Positions 31,810-42,371 of a stretch of DNA of 64,000 bases are shown piece by piece. Under the pieces are notes generated by a model, which did not search any database, had not been told where the DNA came from, and saw nothing but the letters and a program-made list of their open reading frames with translations. The first letter of the stretch is position 1, and each line of letters opens with the position of its first letter. Source of the DNA: Bathynomus jamesi. Taxonomy: Eukaryota > Arthropoda > Malacostraca > Isopoda > Cirolanidae. The stretch covers positions 51,074 through 115,073 of the forward strand of contig JAJOZX010012233.1 of assembly GCA_023014485.1 (NCBI GenBank), written 5' to 3'. A program made the position numbers and the translations under genes.

Positions 31810-32755
31810 CAGTGATGGGCATCGATACATGAAAATCGCTAAAGCGATACCGATACATCGATACATGAAGAACGTCTTAGGCGATACCGATACCGATACA
31901 TGCATCGCCGATACATGTATCGCCGGTACATTTTTATAATTATTCATTTAATATGTAGGTATTAGATATTATTGTTTATACTAGTAATTTGTGCGCACTG
32001 TAAGTAAAATCAACGACATTTTAATGGGTTTTATAGATGTAAATAAAAACAATTGCTTTATTTAATGAAAGTATGTTTTAATTTTGTAGGATACATGAAT
32101 GACTGAAAATATTACACTAACAATTAAAAGTAATTACTATTACCCTTCAAAAATACCAGCTGGCTAAACATCTGGTCAGACAGTCTATTCCTTTTTGGAG
32201 CGTGAATGTGACCAGCCAAACTAAACAACCGTTCTACAGGAGCAGAGGATGGTAGTAGTGTGTTATACTTCAGGAAGACCCGTAGAATTCCTGGGTACTG
32301 CCTCAGAGATTGGAGAGAATGACTTCCGTCACCCAGATACTGTAAAACTTCCATCTCAGTGGAATCTTGGGTTGCAGAGACATTAGTGGAAGCAGACTCA
32401 TAACAGAAGAAATCATCTGCACTTCCGTCAGATGCAGCATCACTTAGTTGTTGCTGGGGGGTCTGCTCGCTGAGGCTCTTAACAGCCTTAACCAACATTT
32501 CTTGAACCCTCTTTTTGACAATGTTAGTATTAAATTTGCCTTTTATTGTCATCCACTTTAACTTGAACAGAAATTCTTATTAATGTATCGATGTATCGAA
32601 GTATCGATTTTTTTCGATACATTTAAGAAAATTGACCTTAGCGATACCGATAAATCGATACTTTTGTCAAGTAGCTAAAGCGATACCGATACCGATACAA
32701 AAGTATCGATCGATACGTATCGGCGATACATGTATCTAGATACTGCCCATCACTG
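31810..32755 (-). mobile_element. hAT element, 946 bp, TSD GATACATA, GATAC-rich ends
   Basis: TIRs CAGTGATGGGCA (31810) and TGCCCATCACTG (to 32755). GATACATA flanks at 31802-31809 and 32756-32763. Both subterminal zones (31820-31925 and 32580-32745) are packed with CGATAC/GCGATACCGATA motifs, like multiple transposase-binding sites. It carries a transposase C-terminal fragment. Confidence 0.95.
32124..32552 (-). pseudogene. hAT transposase C-terminal fragment
   Basis: A 142-aa frame ending with LRQYPGILRVFLKYNTLLPS, SAPVERLFSLAGHIHAPKRN and RLSDQMFSQLVFLKGN: the C-terminal hAT dimerisation domain (P-S-SAPVER-x-FS...RN-x-L). The upstream acidic, Ser-rich part (about residues 35-75) is the usual linker. 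N-terminal BED finger and DDE catalytic core are missing, so it is a deletion derivative inside the 946-bp element. Confidence 0.9.
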
Positions 32756-32884
32756 GATACATAATAATAAATATTATAAGTTGATGACACGTTTTTGTAG
32801 GTAATGTAGTTCTCCTTCCAAACACTAGGTGGCAAAAGCAAAAATAAATAAATAAATACAAAATAATAAAGCTAACGTGAAAGT

Positions 32885-33420
32885 TATGTTAGGCATTCAA
32901 GCTTGGTTCCTGACCTTGGACATGATATTGATATGCTTGAAGGTGTGCAACGTAGAGCAACCAAGCTTATCCCTAACCTAAGAAGATTGGAATGCCCGGA
33001 TAGATTAATGGAACTGGGTATGTTTAGTTTTGAACTTTTGAGAGACATTGTATGAGGGGAGATATGATACAGATGATCAAAATGTTTTTGGGTTTGGACA
33101 ATATAGATGGACGTAACTTTTTTTTTCACGAGAGGCTGATGGGATAAATCGTGGGCATAATAATGAAACTAGAAAACAGACTTGTAGACTTGATCTATGA
33201 AAATATTTTTTAGTTATAGAGTAGTAGATTTTTGGAATGATTTGCCGTATGGGATGCAGTAAACGGTAGCTCGTTAGTTAATTTTAAGAAAAATTTGGAC
33301 ACTTTTATGAATGAAAGAGATGGTTTGTAGATTGTAAATATTGTATATTCTTAGGTTAAGTGATGTAGGCTACTGTGATAGTAGTAAATAGTTGCATGTT
33401 AATTCGTTAACTTGAGATTG
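32885..33420 (+). pseudogene. CR1-like LINE RT C-terminal end
   Basis: Reads SSLVPDLGHDIDMLEGVQRR, ATKLIPNLRRLECPDRLMEL, GMFSFELLRD, then after stops YRVVDFWNDLPY, the usual tail (VQRRATK...FSYRVVD-WN-LP) of CR1/Jockey-group RTs. The same blocks in the same order appear at 55520-57130. Multiple stops. The following 33430-33450 is (ATT)n. Confidence 0.8.
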
Positions 33421-34115
33421 ACGTTTTGCAAGATTTTATTATTATTATTAATAAACTCGATAGGCCCCGGTGGCTTCATGTTTTCCAAATGAAATGTAAT
33501 GTAAAGTGGTCGGAGTTTCCGATCTTGTTGCAAATCGTCTTTGGGCCCCTTTGGCTCGAGGAAAGACAGAAACCTCGTGTTTTGCTTCAACATTTTAGTG
33601 AAAAACTTTTTATACGTGTTTTATACGTATTGTACGCTGTGGCTACTGTTAAATTACGTTATATTAGGTGCAAAATGAAGGCTGAAGGGGTTAATTAGGT
33701 CTATATATTAGTTGAAATTATTACAGGGACAGGATGGTGTTTCAGGCCACTGGTCTCTTCAGTCCAAGAACCGACTCGGCGCCCAAGTCTTATGAACAAC
33801 TCCGTTCGATAGTTCAACCTAAGTTAGGTCTAGTTTAGCAAAAAAAAGAGAGCCAGCAGAGTTGGTTAGAAAATGACCCACTTTAGTTTATAGACCTTGG
33901 TCAAAATGATGGTAGGCCACCAACCTTCTACCCGGCAAACAGACCGCGGAGTAGGGTAGCCTAATAATTTTTGTTCCTAATCAAAAATTAGCCTAACCTG
34001 CTCTCAGTCTAAGTATCACTCTGTCAGAACTTGGTAATAATCTACTTAAGCTCCCGTCTCTCCGATTTTCATAAATTATACATCGGTAGCTTCATTTCTT
34101 CGGTAATTATTCGTT
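33421..34115. other. no gene recognised
   Basis: Contains an unclassified, moderately GC-rich stretch (33720-33990) that may be a short interspersed repeat. Confidence 0.3.
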
Positions 34116-34116
34116 T

Positions 34117-34375
34117 TTAACCCAGTCTGTTTTTATGATGAGAACAAACTTTTCTGGTCAATTTTGAGGTGTTCGAATCTGCCGTCCCTGTGCAAATGCG
34201 TAGTTTTCGAGATATTGTCATCTTGAAAACCGCATTTGCACAGGAAATGGATGGCAGTTTCATACAAAACACCAAAATTAACGAGAAAAGTTTGCACTCG
34301 TCATTTTTGTTTAAACTAATGAAAATATCATGACTTAACCTAACCAATCATCAAGGGTGTACAGTTGACCTAACC
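34117..34375. repeat. fold-back fragment with CTAACC tail
   Basis: CTGTGCAAATGCG and CGCATTTGCACAGG plus TTTTCTGGTCAATTTTGAGGTG and its degenerate complement form a hairpin. It ends in TGACTTAACCTAACCAATCA, shared with 62733-63015. A similar palindrome is at 39800-39955. Confidence 0.65.
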
Positions 34376-34847
34376 AGTGTCACGTACTGAACTGTCCGCA
34401 AAATATTAGGACTGATCAATTTGTGATGCGTGATCTTTATGGGGGCTCCACCCCTGTACCCCCGAGACCTATATTATACAAATGATAATGTAATAACATG
34501 TGCCTACCTTGCCTAATGACACTCATGTTTATTTTTAGGATTTTTTTTATGGCACAAAGACCTTCTGGTCTTTTCTTAAAATATAAGCACTATTGCATTT
34601 AGGGCAGGTCACAGATATCTTAATTATTCTGTGATTGAAAAAAAAACACTTGTCTTCATTGAGGGCAATATGGCAGATCACGTCTTCAAAATCAAATATG
34701 CATAACTGACACGTCATACTTCGTCATAAAAAAAACTGAGCTGAACAGACGAAAAATTTGCTAAAAATGATTTAATTGTAAAACAGGACAAATTGAATTA
34801 CACAGAAGTAGCCAGAATCACCAAAAATAGGAAATATTCACCAAATA

Positions 34848-34848
<1 letters not shown>
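34376..34848. other. no gene recognised
   Basis: AT-rich sequence ending at the (TA)n tract 34850-34882. Confidence 0.3.
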
Positions 34849-34883
<35 letters not shown>

Positions 34884-34911
34884 CCTTACAAAGGTTCCGC
34901 GTGATGATTTC

Positions 34912-35277
34912 TCATTTCGCGAAGGTCAAGCTTGTCGCCCCTCCTTTCGAGTTGGCTTGGTGAAGTAGTGAGTTGGATTCTTGCGCTGTCCACCTCACAT
35001 AGCCAGGTATGCCCGGCTCATCGGGGATTGTTCTGAGCCAGGCGTCTAGTCTTCTTTTGAAGATTTCCACTGCAACTCCCTTCGTGTTTCTTAGGTCTTT
35101 GGGCAACTGATTAAACAGTTTTGGTCCTCTCATTACAAAACTATTTTCTTTCAGGGTTAAGGATGTTCCCTGTCTCGCCTTCAATTTGGGAATACGACAC
35201 AGTCTACCGCTTCTACTTTCCATCGTTGTTTGGGGAGTTATGGGATTCAGAGTAAGATTAGGGACTAGTTTCTCCAT
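34912..35277 (-). pseudogene. C-terminal continuation of the LINE RT after a frameshift
   Basis: A 121-aa frame: RIPKLKARQGTSLTLKENSF, VMRGPKLFNQLPKDLRNTKG, FKRRLDAWLRTIPDEPGIPG. This R-x-xSF-xxRGPKLFN-LP block is the regular LINE C-terminus following the RERYTI region at the end of the 372-aa frame, which it overlaps by 20 bp. A single indel separates the two. Confidence 0.85.
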
Positions 35278-36376
35278 TATTCCAAGTGTAAATAATGGTG
35301 TATCTCTCTCTTCTCCTTTCCAGTGAATATAGGTCTAGTTCTCGTAACCTTTCCCAGTAATTTAGTTCTTTGCACCCATTGATCTTGGCTGTGAAGTTTC
35401 TTTGGATCCCCTCCAGCTGTCTAATGTCTTCTTTTTTATATGGGGAAGTTAGGACCGAGCAGTATTCTAATTTGGGTATGATCAGGGTTTTCAGTAGAGG
35501 AATCATTATATTCCTCTCCCTTCGTTTAAAGGTTCTCAATATCTGACCCGTTATTCTCTTTGCTCTGTTTACTGCAATCTTATTTTGTGTTTCAAATTTC
35601 GCATCATCTGTCATTACAACCCCTAAATCTTTTGCTCTGGAATTTCTCTGAATTTCCTGTCCATTTGGGGTATAATATTCCATGCACTTTAGGTCTTCTC
35701 TTTTTCCGTACCGTAATAGCTGAAATTTCTTGGTGTTAAACTTCATATTGTTGTCTTCAGTCCACTTGTAGATTTTGTTTATGTCGGTTTGTAAAGATCC
35801 TATGTCTTCTGGGTTTCTTATTTTTCTACTGATCTTTGTGTCATCCGCAAAGGATGTTACTGTGCTGTCTCTGGTAACGTCCTCATCTATGTCAGTTAGC
35901 ATGATTATGAAGAGTAGTGGAGCTAATACTGTTCCTTGTGGTACCGAGCTGAGGACCTCTGATTCTGATGAAGATACTCCTTGTACTGTAACGACTTGCC
36001 TCCACTCACTAAGGAAATTATATATCCATTTCCCTACTTTTCCTGTTATTCCCATATATTTCAGTTTATGTATTATGATTCCGTGGTCACACTTGTCAAA
36101 CGCTTTAGCAAAGTCTGTGTATAGTACATTATAGTTTTCATTACTTTCAAGTGAATCAATAATGTTGTTGTAGTGTTCCATTAGTTGTGATAGGCATGAT
36201 CTGCCTGATCGAAACCCGTGTTGGTTATCATTGAATTTTTTCTGAGTTTCCAAAAAGTCATAGATTTTCTGTCTAACTATTCTTTCAAATATTTTAGTGA
36301 GATGAGATGTAAGTGACACTGGCCTATAGTTTTTGGCCTGGGATTGATCTCCTTTATATATTGGGACTATGTTCAC
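35258..36376 (-). CDS. LINE reverse transcriptase, intact RT core
   Basis: A 372-aa frame with ordered RT blocks: NYRPVSLT (16-23), GFRSGRS (54-60), YTDFAKAFD with catalytic Asp88, SVPQGTVLAPLLF (144-156) and FADD (176-179) with Asp178/Asp179. Thumb and C-terminal blocks follow (AKDLGVVMTDDAKF, ELNYWERLRELDLYSLERRR). It copies element RNA at the target site in living elements. The core triad is intact but the gene lacks its N-terminal endonuclease and its C-terminus is shifted into the frame 34912-35277, so the element cannot be autonomous. Confidence 0.9.
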   Translation of the reverse strand: MNIVPIYKGDQSQAKNYRPVSLTSHLTKIFERIVRQKIYDFLETQKKFNDNQHGFRSGRSCLSQLMEHYNNIIDSLESNENYNVLYTDFAKAFDKCDHGIIIHKLKYMGITGKVGKWIYNFLSEWRQVVTVQGVSSSESEVLSSVPQGTVLAPLLFIIMLTDIDEDVTRDSTVTSFADDTKISRKIRNPEDIGSLQTDINKIYKWTEDNNMKFNTKKFQLLRYGKREDLKCMEYYTPNGQEIQRNSRAKDLGVVMTDDAKFETQNKIAVNRAKRITGQILRTFKRRERNIMIPLLKTLIIPKLEYCSVLTSPYKKEDIRQLEGIQRNFTAKINGCKELNYWERLRELDLYSLERRRERYTIIYTWNNGETSP

Positions 36377-36499
36377 TCTCTTCAGGATGCCCGGTATTTC
36401 TCCCGTGTCTAATGATCGTCTCCATATCCAGTATAGGGGCTCAGCGATTGCATTCTTGCATTCTTATATGGGATTGAACTCAGAATGGTCCCCTGAGTT

Positions 36500-36660
36500 T
36501 TTTATGATACACACAGACAGTGCATGGAACAAGGAACTTCTGGGATAATTAAATCCACTATAGTCCGAATAAGTAATGGTAAATGACAAATACCATAGTT
36601 TTTCTTTTTCATGATGCTAGCCCGACGTGGGCAATGGGTCACTCGCAAAGAGGTCCCATA
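36500..36660 (-). repeat. single arm of the 21091-21300 MITE family
   Basis: Contains ACACACAGACAGTGCATGG, AATTAAATCCACTATAGTCC and GCCCGACGTGGGCAA, as at 24375-24500 and 21091-21300. Confidence 0.75.
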
Positions 36661-37225
36661 AATATAGCTTCCCTCACCAGCTATCCTCAAAGCTATCTGC
36701 ACAAGATAAGATATATATTTTCTTAGTCAGTTTTGAATGGCAATTCAATATATTATACTATTTTAACCGCGCGTGAGCGGGTTCAAAGATGAATATTACC
36801 CATTTCTTCATTAGGGATGCGATTTAGTCTCTAGTAAGGGAAATGCTTCAAAACCGAACCTAACATTTTGAAGCATAGCTTGCCTTGCTATAATCCTCAC
36901 TTTTATGGTCCTAAATTAATATTTGCAAATTCAGTACCTTTTTATGGTCTAAAATTATGTAACCTATAATATATTTTTGCAGATTGCAGTTGTTTAAATT
37001 GAATAATTTTTGAGCAAGTTGTCAAGATGGAGGCACTTTTTAAATTAATATTATAAATAGCCTTCATAGGCATTGCTGCACTTTTCCCAGTTTTCTATAA
37101 GATAAGTAGTTGTGGTACTTTTCCATTATACCCTTGCAAACTGACAATTAGTTAGGTTTAGTTGTGGTATTTTTGTTAAAACTAATGAAAATATTATAAT
37201 GACAACCTACCAATCATCAATATAT
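36661..37225. other. AT-rich stretch, no gene recognised
   Basis: Ends with a short CAATTAGTTAGG / CCTACCAATCATC hairpin fragment at 37143-37215. Confidence 0.3.
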
Positions 37226-37234
37226 AAATATAAA

Positions 37235-37907
37235 GGTAAATATGGATATTACGGCCTCCACCAAGTTGACAATACTGGATATTATCAAATGTTTCGGCAT
37301 AATTTTAGGAGTCTAATGGTATATGTTATTATTTGTGCAATTGCGTATTTATAATGTTATAGGCTTTTAAAGAAATTATTTTCGTAACTCCATTTTTTGA
37401 ATGATGTCATCATAAGTATATCTATTTGGGTGGAAAAAAACAAAAAATGAGGTACAGTAATTTCCGTTTTCTTCATTAGTTGATTTTCTAATATGGCGTG
37501 GGAAGGATGTGAAATGTATTTCGAAGATGTTATTATGGAAATTAACAATAGTGATAATTCTGATATAAATTTTTTTGTTAAACATGGTGTGTTACAGTCG
37601 TATTTTAAATGCAGTGTGTGGATCTTTATGATTCCATTGATATTAGGGTTAGGTTAGGTAGGTTCTCTAGCAATTTGGATACTGGAATGCATTTTTCTAG
37701 TAGTATTTGATGTGCAATGTTAAAATCTGGCCTTCATTTTATGGGGAAATGAACCAAAATATGTTAAAACTTTGAAGTCTCATAACTTTTGATTGGTTCA
37801 TTTCCACATAAAATGAAGGCCAGATTTGAACAAAGCACATCATACACTACTAGGAAAATGTATTTTGGCATCAAAATTGGGTGGAGGCCGTAATATCCAT
37901 ATTTACC
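37235..37907. mobile_element. 673-bp TIR element, TSD AATATAAA (Merlin-like?)
   Basis: TIRs GGTAAATATGGATATTACGG (37235) and complement to 37907, flanked on both sides by AATATAAA. An internal palindrome (37690-37862) shares motifs with 17934-18128. It contains a GGTTAGGTTA run at 37648. GG-ends with an 8-bp TSD fit Merlin; this classification is inference. No transposase is encoded. Confidence 0.85.
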
Positions 37908-38364
37908 AATATAAACAGAGACCCACTTGAGGATGTTGATCAATGAAATGTTTAACAGAAAATTAAAAGAAATATTAAAAAGTAATTATAATGGACTTTC
38001 TAAGCAGTTTCTCAGTATCAATCCATCATTACCATATTTGTATGGTTTAGTAAAAACGAATAAAGTTAAAAAATCCTATGAGGCCTATTGTTAGCTCAGT
38101 AGGCTCCATAACCTATAAGCTATCTAAATGGTTAGTTAGCTTATTTAACACCATTAGTTGGCTGTTTCCAAATCACATATTATAAATAGCATGGATTTTA
38201 TTGACAAACTGAAGTTTCCCGACCCTAATTTCAAACTGGTAAGTTTTGATGTGCGCTCATTATTCACAAAAGTCCCTGTTGATGACCTACTTGATTTTTT
38301 AAAAGATAAAGATCTCTGAATATTCTTTCCCCATTCAACACAATACTCTTATTGAGTTAATTAA

Positions 38365-38445
38365 CCCCTTAATGATGGGAAGCCATTATATTGATGGGAG
38401 GCTTTCAGTGCTCATATGATGGGCATGCCACCCATCATTAAGGGG
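38365..38445. mobile_element. 81-bp piggyBac-type MITE, TTAA target site
   Basis: CCCCTTAATGATGGG and CCCATCATTAAGGGG ends directly flanked by TTAA (38361-38364 and 38446-38449), inside the Penelope RT. Confidence 0.85.
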
Positions 38446-38607
38446 TTAAGCTTTGCATCAAAGATTATAAATTTCAGTTTTGAAAATAAGTTTTATGCTA
38501 TGTCATTTAGATTGGCAATGGGAAATCCCCTATCCATTAGTATTAGCTAATTTATATATAGAATTTTTGAAAGTAGAATTTTGCTACTATGTTAATTTTA
38601 ACCTTGT

Positions 38608-38898
38608 TTGTTACTGGTATATATAGATGATATTTTATGCCTTTGGCCTAATAATTTGGATGTTGACTTCTTTCTTGGTAGGCTCAGCAGTTTAGTCCAA
38701 TCTCTTAAGTTCACTGTTGAAAAAGAAAATGATGGAAGTTTATCTTTTCTAGATCTAAAAATTTGGAGATGCTTGAATCAGTTCAAATCTGAAGTTTTTT
38801 GTAAGCCTACTAATAATAATTTTTGTGTGTATTTTTATTCTGACTATTATCCCTCGATAAAATCTTCTATTTTCTCTGCTATATTCTCAGAGCATTGA
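38608..38898 (+). pseudogene. Penelope-like reverse transcriptase, palm and thumb fragment
   Basis: A 96-aa frame starting LLVYIDDILCLWPNNLDVDF, with active-site YIDD (residues 5-8) and KFTVEKENDGSLSFLDLKI, characteristic of Penelope RTs. The first catalytic Asp (SFDVRSLF) is in a separate frame near 38243. Broken both upstream (stops) and downstream. Confidence 0.9.
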
Positions 38899-39211
38899 GA
38901 GTTGTCAGTCTTGAATTTTTAGATTCTGAGTTATGTAATATCATGAATATTGGTACTAAATTATATTATCCTATTTCATTTCTAGATAACTGCCTTAGGA
39001 AAGCCAAGAATAGGTACTGTACTATATTATAGTGTAACTATAAAGGAATTTGAGTATAGAAATATCCTTAGCCTACCTTACCATGTTAATTTTAAATATC
39101 TTCCGACTTCACTTAAAGCAATTGGTATGAATGTAGTCTTTAAGTATAATAATACTGTTAAATCATACCTAATAAAGAATAGTCCAGATAATGTGGTTGC
39201 TGCGTATTTGA

Positions 39212-39526
39212 TTGGATGTACGCAATGCAACTCAGTACTGTGTATATATAGGCCAAATGGGAAAAGTGTTAGATATTATGGTAAAACAGCATAAATCTCT
39301 GTGTAGAACAACAAATAATTCTAATGCATTGTTTAACTATTTGTATAGCTGTAATAGTATCAAGTGGGATAGTTCTAAAGCGCTTGTTAAAAACATGTAT
39401 ACAATTGAAAGGAGTAGTCTAGAATGTGCATTTATCCATTTTAAAAATTTCAACAACAGTGTGGGAATGTATAAAATTGACAATATCTTGTTAAAATACC
39501 TTTTGCCTCTAATTAACTCTTGTTAA
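39212..39526 (+). pseudogene. Penelope-like GIY-YIG endonuclease domain
   Basis: A 104-aa frame with CVYIGQMGK, KQHKSLCRTTNNSNALFNYL, and the ALVKN...IERSSLECAFIHF end. VYIGQ-x-G is the second half of the GIY-YIG motif. The usual Arg of the L-x-x-R-xxxH block appears replaced (LDIMVKQHK), suggesting loss of activity. In Penelope elements this domain nicks the target DNA. Confidence 0.85.
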
Positions 39527-39799
39527 TCATGTGCTAATCTTTTTATTTTTCTGTCCCATTATGCATACGTATGTATATATTTTTGGCATCTTGCCTTCTC
39601 CTTTCATTCCCTGAGGAGGTGTACTTCTGAATACATGAAAGGCCTTGGAATAATTTTTTTTTCCTTTTGGGTTTGCATCATATATATATATTATATATAT
39701 ATAATAATAATAAAATTTGGTTCTACATAATATAAGACCATCACGTTATTAGTTAGAATTTAGGACTGTAAAAGTGAGGATATCCAGTTATTCATTACA

Positions 39800-39955
39800 G
39801 AAAGATGAAAACATATTTTTCTGGTCAATTTTTAGTTATTTTGCATGAATCTGATATGTTTTCTGTGCAATTGCATAGTTTTTGCATAGGAAACAGATGT
39901 CAGATTCACGCAAAATGACTAAAAATTGACCAGAAAAATAGGTTTTCATAGAAAA
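39800..39955. repeat. palindrome, TTTTCTGGTCAATTTTTAGT arms
   Basis: About 65-bp inverted arms around GCATAGTTTTTGCATAGG. Related to the hairpin at 34140-34310. Confidence 0.8.
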
Positions 39956-40059
39956 ATACTGATGTGTGCTAAAATGAATATTTACCCACATTTTCTGTAC
40001 GATTTATGAAAGGAATAAAGTTAAAATTAAGTAAAAAAAATTTCTTCATAGATTTTTGG

Positions 40060-40440
40060 TCTTGAGTCAAGTTGCATAATGATCTTACCTTAGTGAGACT
40101 GTAGGAAAGCAAGTTCTCAGCTCCTGTGATCCTGCTTCATTAAAGGAACCCTCCAAGCATTAAACTTATTTTTGAAACTGTTAACAGATTCCACATCCAC
40201 TACTGCTGGGGGAATACTATTCCATTCATTAATTACCCTGTTTGAAAAGAACTGCTTTACATTCGCATTCACTCTTGTTTTTAAGTTTATATCTGTGCCC
40301 TCTAGTAACTGTATTGCTCCCTCTCAAACAGTCCCCATGGCTGGCACCCCATTACCACCTGTTGGAACACCTCAATTGTGCCCCCACCCCTTATTTCTCC
40401 TCTCCTCTAGAGTTCTTAACCCAAGTACTGTACAGTAAGC
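40060..40440 (-). pseudogene. LINE RT C-terminal tail
   Basis: On the minus strand the stretch reads LLEGTDINLKTRVNANVKQF then FSNRVINEWNSIPPAVVDVE and SVNSFKNKFNAW. The pattern R-x-x-FF-(S)-xRV-x-x-WN-S-(I/L)-P...SFK-x-x (D/N) is the standard C-terminus of CR1/L2-group LINEs. An in-frame stop precedes it. The two plus-strand frames over it are shadows. Confidence 0.75.
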
Positions 40441-40779
40441 CATCTGCATCTGTCAATAAAAGAGCCCACCAAAAAACCTACATCTGAGTCAGGGTTGGCC
40501 AAAACCCAACCCAACTGGGTTTTTGGGTTTTTTTGATGGGTTGAAAATTTTTTTTAGAAAGGTTCGATAATTATCTAATGCCGAATATATCTATTATTTT
40601 ATCAATTTATTTATCTAATCTACAGTATATATTAAAAAGACATCTTTATTTCACAGAAAGTTCAGATATGAGAGATAATAATGACATATTAGAATTTTCT
40701 CCATTATAATTTTAGATCTTTCCTTTATTTCTTAACAGCAGATTTCAGCTTTATTTAGACCTAACTCAAATTTAAAATT

Positions 40780-41560
40780 TTTAAGATTCCAAAGAGTTAT
40801 AGAGGTGGAAGATCTAAAGCTAGCGAATGGGATGAGGTGACTTTATTAAGTGATCAGCCTACAAGAGCACTATGCAATTATTGCAAAGAAAGTATCACTT
40901 GAAAAATTGAGAGAGTCAAACATCACCTAGAGAAAGTTAGACCCGCACATACTGGTGGCAGCTGCTGAATGATGAAGTAGAAATGTTGAGTGACCAACCA
41001 AATAGAGTTTGGTGCAAATACTGCAGATGTGTATTTTTGAAAAAAATCAAATGAGTGAAACATCATTTAGATCGATGCAATAAAAAATGGGTACAGGCTC
41101 GTGATAATGAAGTGGATGAGCTTATAAATACAGCTACATCAGCAACTCTTCCTCCTACACATAGACATGGCAGTTTTGAGAGTAGACCCTCTTCAAGCAA
41201 ATCAAATCATATGAAAGCCTGATTCATGATGACTACAATTCACAGTAGTGAGACTTCATTCACTTCAACCACTTCTGAATCTTCCATACCATTTTTTCAT
41301 TCTACTCCAGCCAAGAAAACACAAGGTCAGATAATGCCATATGTGATTAGAACAACTGTAGATCAAAAAGAACAACTAGATTTGCAAATAGCCAGATTTT
41401 TCTTTTCGGCAAATATTCCATTTGTAGTTGTAGAGAATAAAGAATTTATTAAATAGGTCCAAAATTTAAGACCAGGCTATTGTCCTTCAAGCAGAAAAAG
41501 ATTATCTGATGACTCGCTAATCAAAGTGAATAATGAAGTAGGTACTGGATTCAATGAAAA
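40780..41560 (+). pseudogene. BED-finger hAT transposase, N-terminal half, degraded
   Basis: Two BED-like half fingers: SDQPTRALCNYCKESIT...VKHHLEK (about 40840-40935) and SDQPNRVWCKYCRCVFLKKI...VKHHLDRC (about 40990-41075), each C-x2-C...H-x-x-x-H/C. The frame 41226-41456 (76 aa) ends with LDLQIARFFFSANIPFVVVE, and after one stop VQNLRPGYCPSSRKRL. This IARFFFS-x-xIPF...F-x-LRPGYxPPSR block is the start of the hAT catalytic region. The finger duplication looks real. Stops throughout; the C-terminal half is absent. Confidence 0.85.
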
Positions 41561-41867
41561 AAGACTTAGTCAATTTTACTGTAACTTTAATTCAAGATGG
41601 TTCGAGCAATGTGTCAAATGATCCAATAATTGCTCATAGTGTTCATAATGGGTGCAAATCCTTTTTAATAACTTTTCAATTTTTCATAATCTTTATTTAC
41701 ACATTGCATAATTAAGAATTGTTTTATAAGTCAGCTTACTTGAAATAATCAACATGCCAAATCATTCTAATTAGCTACAATTGAACAATGTAGCAATCGG
41801 AAAAATTTCAATTTTAAAATAAACATCTGAGAACAAAAACCCACTGAAAATTCCAGTGGGTTTTGGG

Positions 41868-42284
41868 CAGGGTTGTGGAGTCGGAGTCGTGGAGTCGCAC
41901 GTTTCAGGGTGGAGTCGGAGTTGGTAAAAAACTTCCAACTCCGACTCCAATTTCTGTGTCCTGTGTCACCCTTAATTTCTAAATCCTAAATACTAACATT
42001 TAGGTTATTTAGTTTTTTTGGTCAATAAACCTTATTCATTGATAGCCCAGCCCTAGATTAAGTTTTTTTAATATTTTTTTTTACTTTTTCAGAATATACA
42101 ATTAATATTTATTTAAATATAAAATATAAAATATAAAATTTCACACTTAGTGTGGTGGTGATGAAATGTCTTATTATTATGATAATTATAAAGTGAAACA
42201 CTAGAGGAGTCGGAGTCGGATTTTTAGATTTTTACAATGTGTGGAGTCGGAGTCGGAAAATTTTGGACTGACTCCACAACCCTG
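41868..42284. mobile_element. 417-bp hAT MITE nested in the hAT, TSD GTTTTGGG
   Basis: TIRs CAGGGTTGTGGAGTCGG and CCGACTCCACAACCCTG. GTTTTGGG at 41860-41867 and 42285-42292. Ends are multimers of GGAGTC. Same family as 56214-56995. Confidence 0.95.
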
Positions 42285-42371
42285 GTTTTGGGTTTGGGTT
42301 TTTGGGTGCCAACCCTGATCTGAGTGGGTTAAATTTATTGTTTAAAATTTTTACTTTGTCAGGATTTTTTC

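Larger units (their letters stand above)
34900..36447 (-). mobile_element. 5'-truncated CR1/Jockey-like LINE
   Basis: Minus-strand insertion starting abruptly in the RT (readable from about 36447, AIAEPLYWIWRRSLDTGEIP) and ending near 34900 at a (TA)n tract. The endonuclease is absent, as expected for a 5' truncation. It abuts a fold-back family fragment at 36500. Confidence 0.85.
37916..39650 (+). mobile_element. Penelope-like element (RT plus GIY-YIG), degraded
   Basis: Order: KLKEILKSNYNGLSKQFL (about 37960), LPYLYGLVKTNKVKK, MRPIVSS after a shift, FKLVSFDVRSLFTKVPVDDL (38230-38300), MGNPLS region, RT palm (38608-38898), linker, and endonuclease (39212-39526). 3' of it is CTGAGGAGGTGTACTTCTGA-type sequence common after Penelope ORFs. 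A TTAA-flanked MITE is inserted at 38365-38445. Confidence 0.85.
40490..42317 (+). mobile_element. hAT element, 1.83 kb, TSD ATCTGAGT
   Basis: TIRs CAGGGTTGGCCAAAACCCAA (40490) and complement ending GGGTGCCAACCCTG (42317). ATCTGAGT flanks at 40482-40489 and 42318-42325. The interior has BED-finger transposase remnants and, nested at 41868, a second hAT. Confidence 0.95.

Noticed and set aside
35775..36134. 119-aa plus-strand frame
   Set aside because: Antisense to the intact LINE RT core.
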